A stretch of DNA of 64,000 nucleotides from an uncultured Oscillospiraceae bacterium (GCA_902492045.1 CABUKB010000006.1:1-64000); one strand, 5' to 3'; shown: positions 9,394 through 18,251, counted from the stretch's first letter. The notes: a model not told the origin generated them from the letters alone. Made by a program: numbers and translations.

Positions 9394-10491
9394 ATGAAAC
9401 TCGGAATCGTGGGTCTGCCGAATGTCGGTAAGTCCACCCTGTTCAATGCCTTGACAAACGCCGGTGCCCAGAGTGCCAACTATCCCTTCTGTACCATCGA
9501 ACCCAACGTAGGGGTGGTGGCGGTGCCGGACGGACGGCTGCAAAAATTGGCGGATATGTACCATCCCCAAAAGGTGACGCCGGCAATCATCGAGTTCGTC
9601 GACATCGCGGGCTTGGTTAAGGGGGCCAGCAAGGGGGAGGGACTGGGAAACCAATTCCTCGCCAACATCCGGGAGGTGGACGCCATCGTCCATGTCGTCC
9701 GTTGTTTTGAGGACGACGACATCGTTCATGTGGACGGCGGCGTCGATCCGGCCCGGGACATGGAAACCATTAACCTGGAACTGATTTTCGCCGATATGGA
9801 GATGCTGGAACGGCGGATTGACCGAACGGCCAAGGCGATGAAGGGGGACAAATCCCTCGCCGGCGAGGTGGAATTCTATAAACGGGTGTACGCGGCGCTG
9901 GAGCAGGGCCGGCCGGCCCGCACGGTGGAGGCCACGCCGGAAGAGGAGTTGTGGCTCCAACAGGTGCATCTTCTCACGGCGAAGCCGGTGATTTACGCCG
10001 CCAATCTCAGCGAAACCGACTTTTCCGGCAGGGGTGCGCAGGGGAATCCGCATTACCTTCGGGTCCAAGAGCAGGCGGCCGCTGAACACGCGGAGGTGCT
10101 GCCCATCTGTGCCCGGATGGAGGCGGAAATCGCCGATATGGACGATGAGGAAAAAGCGATGTTTTTGTCTGAGCTTGGACTGGAAAATTCGGGGCTGGAC
10201 CGCTTGATCCAGGCAAGTTACCGTCTGCTGGGCCTGATCTCTTACCTGACAGCCGGGTCTCCGGAAGTGCGTGCCTGGACCATCCAACGGGGGACTAAAG
10301 CACCGCAGGCCGCAGGCAAAATCCATACCGACTTTGAACGCGGCTTTATCCGGGCGGAAGTCATCGCCTACGACGATCTGATCGTCTGCGGCTCCATGGC
10401 CACGGCGAAGGAAAAGGGCTTGGTCCGCTCGGAAGGCAAGGATTATGTGATGAAGGACGGGGACGTGGTGTTGTTCCGGTTTAACGTATAA
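9394..10491 (+). CDS. ychF: Redox-regulated ATPase/GTPase YchF (OLA1 family)
   Basis: YchF is a ribosome-associated P-loop NTPase of the Obg family that prefers ATP. The 365-residue product is full length: G1 GLPNVGKST at residues 6-14, a G3-type DIAG stretch, the family signature [15 protein letters not shown], a coiled central region and a C-terminal TGS-like domain ending FRFNV. The ATG at 9394 is created by the element junction; the ancestral start was probably the GTG at 3119. Any promoter must now lie in the element's right end or be read-through. A hairpin terminator follows at 10558. Confidence 0.95.
   Translation: MKLGIVGLPNVGKSTLFNALTNAGAQSANYPFCTIEPNVGVVAVPDGRLQKLADMYHPQKVTPAIIEFVDIAGLVKGASKGEGLGNQFLANIREVDAIVHVVRCFEDDDIVHVDGGVDPARDMETINLELIFADMEMLERRIDRTAKAMKGDKSLAGEVEFYKRVYAALEQGRPARTVEATPEEELWLQQVHLLTAKPVIYAANLSETDFSGRGAQGNPHYLRVQEQAAAEHAEVLPICARMEAEIADMDDEEKAMFLSELGLENSGLDRLIQASYRLLGLISYLTAGSPEVRAWTIQRGTKAPQAAGKIHTDFERGFIRAEVIAYDDLIVCGSMATAKEKGLVRSEGKDYVMKDGDVVLFRFNV
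9395..9410 (+). repeat. Right attachment-site copy (attR core) at the start of ychF
   Basis: Sixteen bases identical to 3120-3135. The element supplies the A of the ATG and an AAGGAG ribosome site at 9376-9381, so ychF stays translatable. Confidence 0.8.
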
Positions 10492-10557
10492 TTAGTTGAG
10501 TAAAATAGCCAAACGCCGCATCGCATGTTTGCATGGGGCGCCTTTGACAAGCTGAAG

Positions 10558-10589
10558 CCGCCGTTTTTTCAAAGAGACGGCGGTTTTGC
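10558..10589 (+). terminator. Terminator after ychF
   Basis: CCGCCGT (10558-10564) pairs with ACGGCGG (10577-10583), followed by TTTT. Confidence 0.65.
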
Positions 10590-10618
10590 GCGTGAGGGCT
10601 TCGAACGGGAGGGCCGGT

Positions 10619-11131
10619 ATGAAAATCGCGGTTTTGGGTTACAGCGGGAGCGGGAAATCCACCCTGGCGAGGCGGCTGGGAGAACGGTATGGAATCCCGG
10701 TGCTGCATCTGGACCGGGTGCAGTTCCTACCGGGATGGCGGGAACGGGATCTCGAGGAGGGGCGGGCCATGGCCGCGGCCTTCATGCGGCAAGACGCCTG
10801 GGTCATCGAGGGAAACTATTTCAAATTTTATCAGGAAGAACGGCTTGCCCAGGCCGACCGGATTGTGATTCTGGCGTTTCCACGGCTGGCCTGCCTGATC
10901 CGTGCCTATAAGCGGTACCGGAAATACCGGGGCCGGGTGCGGGAGGATATGGCGGACGGGTGTGAGGAAAAAATCGACGCCGCGTTTGTCTGGTGGATCT
11001 TACACGAGGGGCGGGACCGCCGCCACCGGCGCCATTTCAGGGAAATCCGTGAGCGGTATCCGGACAAGACGGTGGTGCTTCAAAACCAGCGGCAGATCGA
11101 CCGGTTTTGCAAGGCTTCCCTTTCTTCTTGA
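10619..11131 (+). CDS. Small P-loop kinase-like protein (FlaR/adenylate-kinase-like)
   Basis: A 170-residue protein with P-loop GYSGSGKST at residues 7-15 and the pattern LHLDRVQFLPGW, which places it with the so-called DNA topology modulation protein FlaR and related adenylate-kinase-like proteins. The substrate is unknown. The start ATG 10619 is chosen because GGGAGG lies eight bases upstream and MKIAVLGYSG is the usual beginning; an in-frame ATG 33 bases earlier has no ribosome site. The C-terminal half is rich in Arg (RYRKYRGRVRED, RDRRHRRHFREIRERY), usual for the family. It appears to be a single-gene unit between ychF and a convergent operon. Confidence 0.75.
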   Translation: MKIAVLGYSGSGKSTLARRLGERYGIPVLHLDRVQFLPGWRERDLEEGRAMAAAFMRQDAWVIEGNYFKFYQEERLAQADRIVILAFPRLACLIRAYKRYRKYRGRVREDMADGCEEKIDAAFVWWILHEGRDRRHRRHFREIRERYPDKTVVLQNQRQIDRFCKASLSS

Positions 11132-11285
11132 CGGCGACGGCAGAGGCGGAAGCCCGCAGAAGATGAGGATAAAAATCCGGCAAGACCGGCATTTCGCCAG
11201 GTGAAGGCGTCGGCGTCTTATAAACGACGGCAATATACATGTTTTGTTCAGCCTTCCCTATTTCTAAAAGGATAGATACGAAACA

Positions 11286-11323
11286 GAAAGAGAGACAGGC
11301 GATTTTCCGCCTGTCTCTCTTTC
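11286..11323 (-). terminator. Convergent terminator
   Basis: Perfect 16-bp stem (11286-11301 with 11308-11323) and loop ATTTTC, between the kinase-like gene and the convergent ABC-2 operon. It probably serves the minus-strand operon ending at 11400. Confidence 0.7.
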
Positions 11324-11399
11324 GGCGTATATCGGGTTTCTCTTCTGCCCCTTACCCTCCTTTTCACAAAGAGGAGGTGCGGCCGTTTTTACCAATCCA

Positions 11400-12902
11400 C
11401 TATTTAATATCGCGGCGGCAGAAGCTGTCCCACGCAATCCAGAGGAAGCAGACCGTGTAGATCAAAAGGATCACGACCGAGAATCCGAGGGTCATGGTGC
11501 CGTCCACCGTGCTGCTCAACCCCCCGGTCAAACTCATTGACGATGGGAAATAGACGCCCAGACTGGTATTGGAAAAAAGGAGAAATTTCAGCCCCGGGAT
11601 GGTAAAGCCCACCGCCGTGCCGACCAGTGACACGATGGAGAGAACCATGTCGCTGCCGAACATCAGCAGGATCGAGACTGCAATCGCGACGGCGCTTTTC
11701 CGGGTAACGGCGGAAAGCATCAGCGCCAGGGAGGCGTAGGCGATCACCGGCAGAAGGAACAGCAGATATTTGAACAGAATAAACAGCAGATAGGGGATAC
11801 GCACGACGGTGCCGAACAGGGGCGTCACCTGCATGGCGGCAAGGTCAGAAAATCCGGTGAACAGCCCGCTGACAAGGAACGAGACCACAAACATGGCTCC
11901 GGAGGTGATGAGAATGACTTCGAGCAGCAGTATGGCCTTGGCCCAAAAAATTTTGGACCGGCGGTGCGGTGTGATGAGAAGCAGCTTAACCGTACCACTG
12001 CCGAATTCCGTGGCGATTATGCCGCCCGCAAGTACCATGAGAAGCAAAGAAACCAATTCCAGGCTGCCGGTGGAGACATCCATCATGGCCGGAAAGGAGT
12101 CGCTGCTGACAGGGGGCGTATCGGTGGAGAGGCGTTTGAGCGCCACTTCCACATTCGACTCCAGTTCATGCCGCTGCGTTTTCGTCAGAGGGAGGCCGCT
12201 CTCGCTTTCCCCCCTCACCAGGGCGAGTTTATGCTCCTGGACAAGTTGGAGCTGTTCGCTCTTCCAGGCCCCGGTGTCGGTCTGATATTGATCGTAATAG
12301 CTCATCGAAGTGGAAACGGGCTGGATATCCAAGTCGAGATACAAGTCGAGGATCTCGATCTGCACCGCGATCTCCTCGGGGGACTGGGTCCCCATCCCGT
12401 CCTGGGAGAGAGCGGCGAGTTCCTCCTTGCGGGACTGAATATAGGCTCGCCAATCGTTATTCGCCAGAAGGGTGTCGATCTTCGCCATTTCTTTTTGCAC
12501 GTCGGCGATATTTTCCTCCAGCCGAGTCCGCTCCTCGTCCGATAGAAGCGGGTTTTGAAGCTGTTCCTGGGCCTCCAGCTCTGTGTATTTGTATTGATCC
12601 CAATACGTGACCACAAGGTCGGTGCGCCAATCGGAGGGCGGGATGCCGTTGTCGAGTAAATATTTGAATTTCTGCGCCTCCGTATAGGAGGAGGGGTCGG
12701 TGTCCGCGTTGCGTTGAGCGTAGGAGTAGTTCCACTCGTAGTTCTCCTGCCAGGTGGTGCTGTTTCCGTTGGACATGAGCACGGTGGCGAGCTTGACGAT
12801 GCCGAGCGTCAAAAGCATCAGCGCCACAATAACCCCCATCAGGATCCAGGTGGATACTTTTTTGTAAAGCTTGGTCCGTTCATTCTGCAGGAGTTTATTC
12901 AA
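11400..12902 (-). CDS. ABC-2 type transporter permease with large extracytoplasmic domain
   Basis: A 500-residue membrane protein. The first helix is at about residues 20-44 (LMGVIVALMLLTLGIVKLA). A long hydrophilic region rich in Glu and Gln (about 50-270) lies outside the membrane, and five further helices fill the C-terminal half, the pattern of ABC-2 permease subunits of the BcrB/NatB type. The start is taken as TTG 12902, preceded by AGGGGGAGGGAAC; it overlaps the ATPase gene by 8 bp. Upstream in-frame sequence belongs to the ATPase gene in another frame. Export substrate is unknown; candidates are drugs, peptides or ions. Confidence 0.8.
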   Translation of the reverse strand: MNKLLQNERTKLYKKVSTWILMGVIVALMLLTLGIVKLATVLMSNGNSTTWQENYEWNYSYAQRNADTDPSSYTEAQKFKYLLDNGIPPSDWRTDLVVTYWDQYKYTELEAQEQLQNPLLSDEERTRLEENIADVQKEMAKIDTLLANNDWRAYIQSRKEELAALSQDGMGTQSPEEIAVQIEILDLYLDLDIQPVSTSMSYYDQYQTDTGAWKSEQLQLVQEHKLALVRGESESGLPLTKTQRHELESNVEVALKRLSTDTPPVSSDSFPAMMDVSTGSLELVSLLLMVLAGGIIATEFGSGTVKLLLITPHRRSKIFWAKAILLLEVILITSGAMFVVSFLVSGLFTGFSDLAAMQVTPLFGTVVRIPYLLFILFKYLLFLLPVIAYASLALMLSAVTRKSAVAIAVSILLMFGSDMVLSIVSLVGTAVGFTIPGLKFLLFSNTSLGVYFPSSMSLTGGLSSTVDGTMTLGFSVVILLIYTVCFLWIAWDSFCRRDIK

Positions 12903-13815
12903 CGACGTTCCCTCCCCCTGTGATCGACATGAAGATCTGCTCGAGGGAATTGCCCTGAGCGGCCAGTCCGTAGATGGTGATACCGCCTTCCATAAAGCGG
13001 CGGTTGACGTTTCCAACCTCATCCTCTGCGATACGCAGGTCGATGAAATCCGGCCCGATCCCCATCAGACGGTCAGAAAGATGCTGCTGCGCCAGCCGGA
13101 CGGCGTCTTCCATCGGACGCAGATGATACCGGTATACGTTGCCGGTATTCAGGCGGGACAATTCTTCAATCGTGCCCACCCGGAGCAATTCGCCGTTGTT
13201 AATGATCCCGACGCTGTCGCACATGAGCTGCATCTCTTGCAGAATATGGCTGGATACCATTACCGACAATCCCTGATGATGGGCCAGATGCCGCAGCAGG
13301 TCGCGGAATTCCTTGATGCCGGCCGGGTCAAGGCCGTTGGTCGGCTCGTCGAGGATCATGATTTTGGGGTTGTGGAGCAAAGCCTGTGCAACGCCCAGCC
13401 GCTGCTTCATCCCCAAAGAGTAGCTTTTGAATTTCTCTTTGATCCGCATCTGCATACCGACCAGGGTCACGACCTCATCAATGCGGCGGGGATCGGCGCC
13501 GCAGGCGCGGGCCTGAAGGACCAGATTGTCGTAGCCGGACAGATATCCGTACATATCCGGATTTTCCACAATGCCGCTGATCCCCGCCATGGCGGTCTCA
13601 AACTCTTTCTCAATATCGTGCCCGTTGACCAGGATGGTGCCACTGTCCGCCGCGAGCAGGCCGAGAACCATTTTTATGGTGGTGGTTTTCCCCGCCCCGT
13701 TCGGGCCGAGAAAACCGAAGATCTCCCCTTCTTGAACCGCAAAGCTGACGTTTTTGACGACGGGGCGGCGGCCGAAGGATTTGGAGACGTTTTCCAGACG
13801 GAGTACTTCGCTCAT
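12895..13815 (-). CDS. ABC transporter ATP-binding protein (BcrA-like)
   Basis: A 306-residue ATPase with Walker A GPNGAGKTT at residues 37-45, a Q-loop near GIVENPDMYGYL, signature YSLGMKQRLG, Walker B MILDEPTNGLDP and switch His in VSSHIL. The C-terminal 80 residues are a BcrA-type regulatory extension. The start ATG at 13815 overlaps the stop of the upstream gene (ATGA), and its own end overlaps the permease start, so the three genes form one tightly coupled operon. It drives the ABC-2 permease encoded next. Confidence 0.9.
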   Translation of the reverse strand: MSEVLRLENVSKSFGRRPVVKNVSFAVQEGEIFGFLGPNGAGKTTTIKMVLGLLAADSGTILVNGHDIEKEFETAMAGISGIVENPDMYGYLSGYDNLVLQARACGADPRRIDEVVTLVGMQMRIKEKFKSYSLGMKQRLGVAQALLHNPKIMILDEPTNGLDPAGIKEFRDLLRHLAHHQGLSVMVSSHILQEMQLMCDSVGIINNGELLRVGTIEELSRLNTGNVYRYHLRPMEDAVRLAQQHLSDRLMGIGPDFIDLRIAEDEVGNVNRRFMEGGITIYGLAAQGNSLEQIFMSITGGGNVVE

Positions 13816-14423
13816 GCACTCGCCTCCTCTACGCTGTCATATGAATCGCGATAGATATTGCTCACGCGATAGAGCTTCCACTCGCCGCCGGACTTCTGGA
13901 AAAGGAGCGTCATGCCGACGGTTTGTTCCCCGCCCTCCACTTTGACCAGCCCTTCGGTCCTATAATTCGTGAAATTTCCATCGACCCGATAGGTATATTC
14001 CATGGAGAGGCTGGCGGTATCTTCATTAATCAGGCAGCGAATGGTCTTGGCCTTCACAAACTCTTGCGCCTCAATCTCGAATTCTCCATACGCAATGGAG
14101 GGGAGCTCGGCCATGACGGTGTTGACAGCGGGCTTCAGGTATCCCGAATCCGGAACAAACAGGGGGGAGAGTTTGGCCTCGATCTCCGTTTGCCGGGCCG
14201 CCAAAGCCGTTTTGTCGTTTTGGAGTTTTTCAGCGTTCTCCTGTGTCATGGCGGAAACATCCTCGTAAATCAGACGGACGCTGTCGGCGGTATTTTTCAA
14301 CTCGTTTCTTTGGGGAATGAGCATCAACTGTGTGGCGACCACATACAGTACCACAAGGCCCAGCAAAACCATGGAGACGAGAAATCCACGGTTGATCCGC
14401 CTTTTGGGTTGGGTTTTACTCAT
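13812..14423 (-). CDS. Membrane-anchored protein of the ABC-2 operon, unknown function
   Basis: A 203-residue protein with a positively charged N-terminus (MSKTQPKRRINRG), one membrane helix at about residues 14-35 (FLVSMVLLGLVVLYVVATQL) and an outside domain starting with a probable coiled coil (about 40-85). The start ATG 14423 has GGAGCT upstream; an earlier in-frame ATG at 14507 has no ribosome site and would spoil the anchor. It is the first gene of the operon and overlaps the ATPase by ATGA. It may be an accessory or sensor part of the transporter. I do not recognise the family. Confidence 0.6.
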   Translation of the reverse strand: MSKTQPKRRINRGFLVSMVLLGLVVLYVVATQLMLIPQRNELKNTADSVRLIYEDVSAMTQENAEKLQNDKTALAARQTEIEAKLSPLFVPDSGYLKPAVNTVMAELPSIAYGEFEIEAQEFVKAKTIRCLINEDTASLSMEYTYRVDGNFTNYRTEGLVKVEGGEQTVGMTLLFQKSGGEWKLYRVSNIYRDSYDSVEEASA

Positions 14424-14597
14424 CGGGTCAGCTCCTCTCCTGTGAATCCGGATCGGAACGGCTGTACCGGAGGGCCAGCCGGCTCCGAACCATGCACAGT
14501 ATAGCACGCCTCCGGGTAAAATAAACCGGATTCGGCCTTTTTTCCGCCGTCCTTCATAAAAACTTAATGACTGCCGGAAATCGGGAGAAGAGGAGCA

Positions 14598-14626
14598 TTG
14601 ACAAATAAGAACATATGTTCTATACT
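14598..14626 (+). promoter_or_regulatory. Sigma-A promoter of the radical-SAM/DUF4130 pair
   Basis: TTGACA (14598-14603), 17-bp spacer, TATACT (14621-14626). Transcription should begin near 14633, directly before the AAGGAGG ribosome site at 14634-14640. Confidence 0.85.
14608..14621. promoter_or_regulatory. LexA (SOS) box inside the promoter spacer
   Basis: A perfect 14-bp palindrome AGAACATATGTTCT. It matches the Gram-positive LexA core GAAC-N4-GTTC and fills the spacer up to the -10 element, the best position for repression. Confidence 0.85.
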
Positions 14627-14650
14627 GAGCAACAAGGAGGTGTGGCGGCG

Positions 14651-15970
14651 TTGGAACTGATGGATAAGCTGCGGATACTGGCCGATTCCGCCAAATACGA
14701 TGCGGCCTGCACGTCGAGCGGCGTGGACCGGGATGGACAGGCGGGCATGCTCGGCTCGGCGGTGGGGTGCGGCATCTGTCACAGCTTTGCCGCCGACGGG
14801 CGGTGCATATCGCTGCTCAAAGTGCTGATGACCAACCACTGTGTTTACGATTGCCAATACTGCGTCAACCGGCGGTCCAACGACGTTCCCCGCGCCGCCT
14901 TCACTCCGGAGGAACTCGCGAGCCTGACCATGGAATTCTACCGGCGGAATTATATTGAAGGGCTTTTTCTCAGCTCGGGCGTTCTCAAGGACCCGGACAC
15001 GTCGATGGAGAGGATGTGCCGGGTGCTGGAATTGCTTCGGGGGCCTTACCAATTTGCCGGCTACATCCACGCCAAGGCGATTCCCGGCTGTTCTCCCGAA
15101 CTGGTCGACAAACTCGGGTTTCTGTGCGACCGGATGAGCGTGAATATCGAGTTGCCCAGCGAGCAGAGCCTGAACCGGTTTGCCCCCGATAAAAGCCGGC
15201 AGAGCATACTAAAACCCATGGCCGCCGTGCGGGACCGGGTGGCACAGAGCAAACAGGAACTGGCGGTTTACCGGCACGCGCCGGCTTTCGCCCCCGGCGG
15301 GCAGAGCACCCAGATGATTATCGGCGCCACCCCCGACACCGATTATCAGATTATGAAGCTGGCCTCCGGCCTTTATCGGAAGTACGCTCTCAAACGGGTC
15401 TTCTATTCCGCCTATGTCCCGGTGGGAACCCATGCGCTCCTCCCCAAAGGCCAGCCGCCTCCGTTGCTGCGGGAACACCGCCTCTATCAGACCGACTGGC
15501 TGCTGCGCTATTACGGTTTCCAGGTCGAGGAACTGCTGGACGAGCGGCATCCCTCCCTCGATCCCCTGCTGGACCCCAAATGCAACTGGGCGCTGCATCA
15601 TCTCGACCGTTTCCCCGTTGAGATCAACCGGGCGGACCGGGAGCTCCTCCTGCGTGTGCCGGGCATCGGGGTCAAATCCGCCGACCGGATCCTCACAGCC
15701 CGGCGAGGGGGCGCCCTATCCTTTGACGATCTGAAAAAGATCGGGGTGGTCCTCAAACGGGCGGTGTATTTTATCACGTGCAAAGGCCGGATGGCGGACG
15801 GTACCCGGCTGTCCGAGACTTTTATATATCAGAACCTGACGGCGGATGTCCGCCTGCGGCCGGGCAATCTCCCCATGACCCAGCCGGTGCGGCAGTTGAC
15901 CTTCGCCGATCTGCCACAAATGGCGCCCGGGAAGGAGGACCGGCTCAAATGCCTGACGGGACAGCTTTGA
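14651..15970 (+). CDS. Putative DNA modification/repair radical SAM protein (TIGR03916 type)
   Basis: A 439-residue radical SAM enzyme. The cluster motif CVYDCQYC gives Cys 64, 68 and 71, preceded by other Cys residues (GCGICHSF). A helix-hairpin-helix DNA-binding motif LLRVPGIGVKSADRIL lies near residues 330-345. The family is known to pair with a DUF4130/uracil-DNA-glycosylase-like partner, which is the next gene. The start TTG 14651 is nine bases after AAGGAGG and gives MELMDKLRILADSAKYD; an ATG at 14615 lies inside the promoter and is not the start. The SOS box in the promoter supports a role in DNA damage. The exact reaction is unknown. Confidence 0.88.
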   Translation: MELMDKLRILADSAKYDAACTSSGVDRDGQAGMLGSAVGCGICHSFAADGRCISLLKVLMTNHCVYDCQYCVNRRSNDVPRAAFTPEELASLTMEFYRRNYIEGLFLSSGVLKDPDTSMERMCRVLELLRGPYQFAGYIHAKAIPGCSPELVDKLGFLCDRMSVNIELPSEQSLNRFAPDKSRQSILKPMAAVRDRVAQSKQELAVYRHAPAFAPGGQSTQMIIGATPDTDYQIMKLASGLYRKYALKRVFYSAYVPVGTHALLPKGQPPPLLREHRLYQTDWLLRYYGFQVEELLDERHPSLDPLLDPKCNWALHHLDRFPVEINRADRELLLRVPGIGVKSADRILTARRGGALSFDDLKKIGVVLKRAVYFITCKGRMADGTRLSETFIYQNLTADVRLRPGNLPMTQPVRQLTFADLPQMAPGKEDRLKCLTGQL

Positions 15971-16821
15971 CACTCCTGACCGACGGCAGCTTCGAGGGTC
16001 TGCTCACTGCGGTGTTCGATTCCTACTTCCACCATCCGGCACCGGTTTCCATTCACGCGGCAGCCGTATGCCAGCAGGAACTCGGGCGCCGGTATCTGGA
16101 GATTCCAACCGACGACGAGAAGGCGGAGCGTGTCCTCCGTGGCCTGAAAAAACGCCTGGGAAGCGATGGATATGACCGGATTTGGACAGGATTTCAGTCC
16201 AGTTCAATATACAAAGAGGATATAATATATAAATATATACGAATAGGAATGAAAGTTGGCCGAACTATTGAACACAGGCTTACCGATGAACGGGTACGGC
16301 GGCTGCAAAAGATGGTCGCTCTGGTCGGACGGGAAGCCGGCATGCTCCGGCAGTTCCTCCGTTTTTCCAAACTGGAGGGGGGCGTTTATTACGGGGCGAT
16401 CACCCCAGAACACAACGTTCTGGTCATGCTGATGCCGCACTTCGTCTCCCGGTTTCGGATCCAGCCTTTTATCATCCACGACAAGACCCACGGCCTGTGC
16501 GGGATTTCGGATACCAAGACCTGGGTGATCGCACCGGATGAGGACTTGGTGTTACCCGTGTATGCCGAGGACGATACAGCCTACCGCCGGATGTGGAAGG
16601 CGTTTTACGATACCATTGCCATCCAGGAGAGGGCCAATCCGGTCTGTCGGCGCAACCATATGCCGAAGAAGTACTGGAAGCATCTGACGGAAATGCACGG
16701 GTCCAACGAGGATCCGTCGGCAAAAGACCGCCTCCCGCTGCCCTCCGATGTTTCCGCCGCTCGGGTGCGCGCTCTGGCGGAGGGGGAGAAACCGGCCTTG
16801 TCTATGCCGCCGGGTGAGTAA
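15949..16821 (+). CDS. DNA metabolism protein, DUF4130/TIGR03915 partner of radical SAM
   Basis: A 290-residue protein beginning LTLLTDGSFEGLLTAVFDSY, the typical start of the partner family fixed to the radical SAM gene. The C-terminal half (FLRFSKLEGGVYYGAITPEHNV and the stretch after it) matches DUF4130. In many genomes this domain is fused to a uracil-DNA-glycosylase-like domain; this copy ends about 60 residues after DUF4130 with a low-complexity tail and no such fusion. The start ATG 15949 follows GGAGG and overlaps the radical SAM gene by 22 bp, so both are co-translated under the same LexA-controlled promoter. Confidence 0.85.
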   Translation: MPDGTALTLLTDGSFEGLLTAVFDSYFHHPAPVSIHAAAVCQQELGRRYLEIPTDDEKAERVLRGLKKRLGSDGYDRIWTGFQSSSIYKEDIIYKYIRIGMKVGRTIEHRLTDERVRRLQKMVALVGREAGMLRQFLRFSKLEGGVYYGAITPEHNVLVMLMPHFVSRFRIQPFIIHDKTHGLCGISDTKTWVIAPDEDLVLPVYAEDDTAYRRMWKAFYDTIAIQERANPVCRRNHMPKKYWKHLTEMHGSNEDPSAKDRLPLPSDVSAARVRALAEGEKPALSMPPGE

Positions 16822-16953
16822 GTGGCCGGCCAAGCCGGTTTATGCTGTTTTTCGTCTCTTTTCGGCCTTTCCAAGTCCGATGGTTTGTGTTATACTCGTA
16901 ACCACTGGCCCACCGGCGAAGCGCCCGTGCGGCTGCGAAAGGGGGAGAATGGG

Positions 16954-17490
16954 ATGGCGAAACCAGAAGCACCGGTTTTGGAGACGGAAAGACTGATCCT
17001 GCGGCGCAGGCAGCAACGGGATGTCCCCCGGATGCTGCAGGCTTATCAGGATGAGAGAATCCGCCGCTATCTGGGCGGACATCCCCCCAAGGACAGCGCA
17101 TCCCTTACCCAGCTCGTCCGCAAGAGGACCCCTGTGGAGTGGGCCATTACCCTGCGGGGAGAGGATCTGTATATCGGCGAATGCACCATCAATCGGGTGG
17201 TGGACAGCTATCTTGGAGAACTGGGGTATCTCTTGCTGCGGGAATACTGGGGGCAGGGATACGCCTTTGAAGCGGCCCGGGCGGTGCTGGACTGCGCGTC
17301 GGACCGTCTGCATCTCGGGCGGATGTACGCCCTGATCGACGCGGCCAATGCCCGTTCCATCCGGCTGGCCGAAAGGTTGGACTTTGAGCGGGTTGCGCTT
17401 CTGCCCGAGGCCAACTTCGGCGGGCGGGTGGCGGATATGGTGTATTACTCCCGCAAACTGCCCGGACGGGAATGGCCGCCGGTACCCTGA
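16954..17490 (+). CDS. GNAT family N-acetyltransferase (RimJ/RimL type)
   Basis: A 178-residue acetyltransferase beginning with the typical LETERLILRR. The acetyl-CoA site is visible as YWGQGYAFEAARAVL (Q/R-x-x-G-x-G/A type, near residues 100-115), followed by DAANARSIRLAERLDFE. Such proteins acetylate alpha-amino groups of ribosomal proteins or small substrates; the target here is unknown. ATG 16954 is preceded by AAAGGGGGAG. In-frame codons back to 16822 lack a ribosome site. It is close behind the DUF4130 gene but separated by 130 bp. Confidence 0.8.
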   Translation: MAKPEAPVLETERLILRRRQQRDVPRMLQAYQDERIRRYLGGHPPKDSASLTQLVRKRTPVEWAITLRGEDLYIGECTINRVVDSYLGELGYLLLREYWGQGYAFEAARAVLDCASDRLHLGRMYALIDAANARSIRLAERLDFERVALLPEANFGGRVADMVYYSRKLPGREWPPVP

Positions 17491-17549
17491 CGCCCGTCGG
17501 CCCCTTTTGGAATGTTTACGGATCGTTCACGGATTTTTCTGAAGACGGA

Positions 17550-17579
17550 TTGAAAAGCGATTTTTAAGTATGGTATACT
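17550..17579 (+). promoter_or_regulatory. Predicted promoter of the DUF6106-like gene
   Basis: TTGAAA (17550-17555), 18-bp spacer, TATACT (17574-17579), about 85 bp upstream of the start at 17666. Confidence 0.65.
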
Positions 17580-17665
17580 GTTCAAAAGGCGTTTGGCCGC
17601 ACGGCTGGCAGAAAACCGTCGCCGGATGGGGCCGGGAGCGTTGGAAACCTGAAGGAGTGTCGTTC

Positions 17666-18187
17666 ATGGATACGTTCGTAGAACAGATCATCGTCAAGAA
17701 AAAAGGGCCGAAGGAAATCGCGATCATCGCGGGCACGATCGTTCTGGCCGTACTTTTGGTATTTGTGCTGCTTTGGTTTTGCAGTGTTTATTCTCTGGTA
17801 TTTGACGTACTGGTTGTTTACGGGGCCTGGTGGCTCATCACCGGACAGAACATCGAATACGAGTACAGTGTCACTAATGGGGACATTGATATTGATCAGA
17901 TTATCGCGCAGCGCAAACGCAAGAGGGTCGTGTCGGTCGCGGGAAGCAAGATTGAAACGGCGGGGCCCTATAATCCCGCGGAGTTCGCCGGCCGCCATTT
18001 TGACCGGACGGTGATGGCGGCCCCATCCGAAGTCGATCCGGGGGTGTGGTATTTTACCTACCACAGCAAAAAGAATGGGAATACCTTGGTGGTATTCCGG
18101 CCCGATGACCGGGTGATGGAGGCCTTTACAGGGGCGCTGCCCAAACTGCTTGCCCTGGAGATCAGCCGGAAACAGGCACAGCTATAA
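17666..18187 (+). CDS. Conserved membrane protein, DUF6106-like
   Basis: A 173-residue protein: short cytoplasmic start MDTFVEQIIVKKKG, two adjacent membrane helices (about residues 18-58, IAIIAGTIVLAVLLVFVLLW and a second hydrophobic stretch ending WWLITGQ), then a soluble domain with the pattern EYEYSVTNGDIDIDQI and a basic KRKRVV segment. The order resembles proteins listed as DUF6106 in Clostridia; I am moderately sure. Function is unknown. ATG 17666 has GAAGGAG upstream; in-frame sequence before it overlaps the promoter. A GC-rich terminator follows. Confidence 0.65.
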   Translation: MDTFVEQIIVKKKGPKEIAIIAGTIVLAVLLVFVLLWFCSVYSLVFDVLVVYGAWWLITGQNIEYEYSVTNGDIDIDQIIAQRKRKRVVSVAGSKIETAGPYNPAEFAGRHFDRTVMAAPSEVDPGVWYFTYHSKKNGNTLVVFRPDDRVMEAFTGALPKLLALEISRKQAQL

Positions 18188-18200
18188 ATAGAGGTACGGA

Positions 18201-18251
18201 GGGGGCGGGCTCCGGCGGCCGCATGGCGGCCCGGGTTCCCGCCCTGTTTTT
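18201..18251 (+). terminator. Terminator after the DUF6106-like gene
   Basis: Outer stem GGGCGGG / CCCGCCC (18203-18209 with 18238-18244) with an inner GC-rich hairpin, followed by TGTTTTTA. Confidence 0.7.

Larger units (their letters stand above)
3120..9410. mobile_element. Integrated element (about 6.3 kb) inserted at the 5' end of ychF
   Basis: A 16-bp direct repeat TGAAACTCGGAATCGT occurs at 3120-3135 and 9395-9410. The right copy is the start of the intact ychF gene and the left copy is a dead-end duplicate of it. Between them lies AT-richer DNA with an ABC exporter pair, a LytTR two-component system and a broken tyrosine integrase whose 3' end is about 80 bp from the right repeat, the normal position for an integrase next to its attachment site. 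Paired short repeats (AATGGTGTAA type) near both ends resemble integrase arm sites. No relaxase or excisionase remains, so the element looks decayed and could move only with a helper. Confidence 0.8.

Noticed and set aside
9274..10326. 350-codon minus-strand frame over ychF
   Set aside because: Antisense shadow, Pro/Arg/His-rich, no start signal.
14615..14650. ATG 14615 as start of the radical SAM gene
   Set aside because: It lies inside the LexA box and -10 region, upstream of the transcription start.
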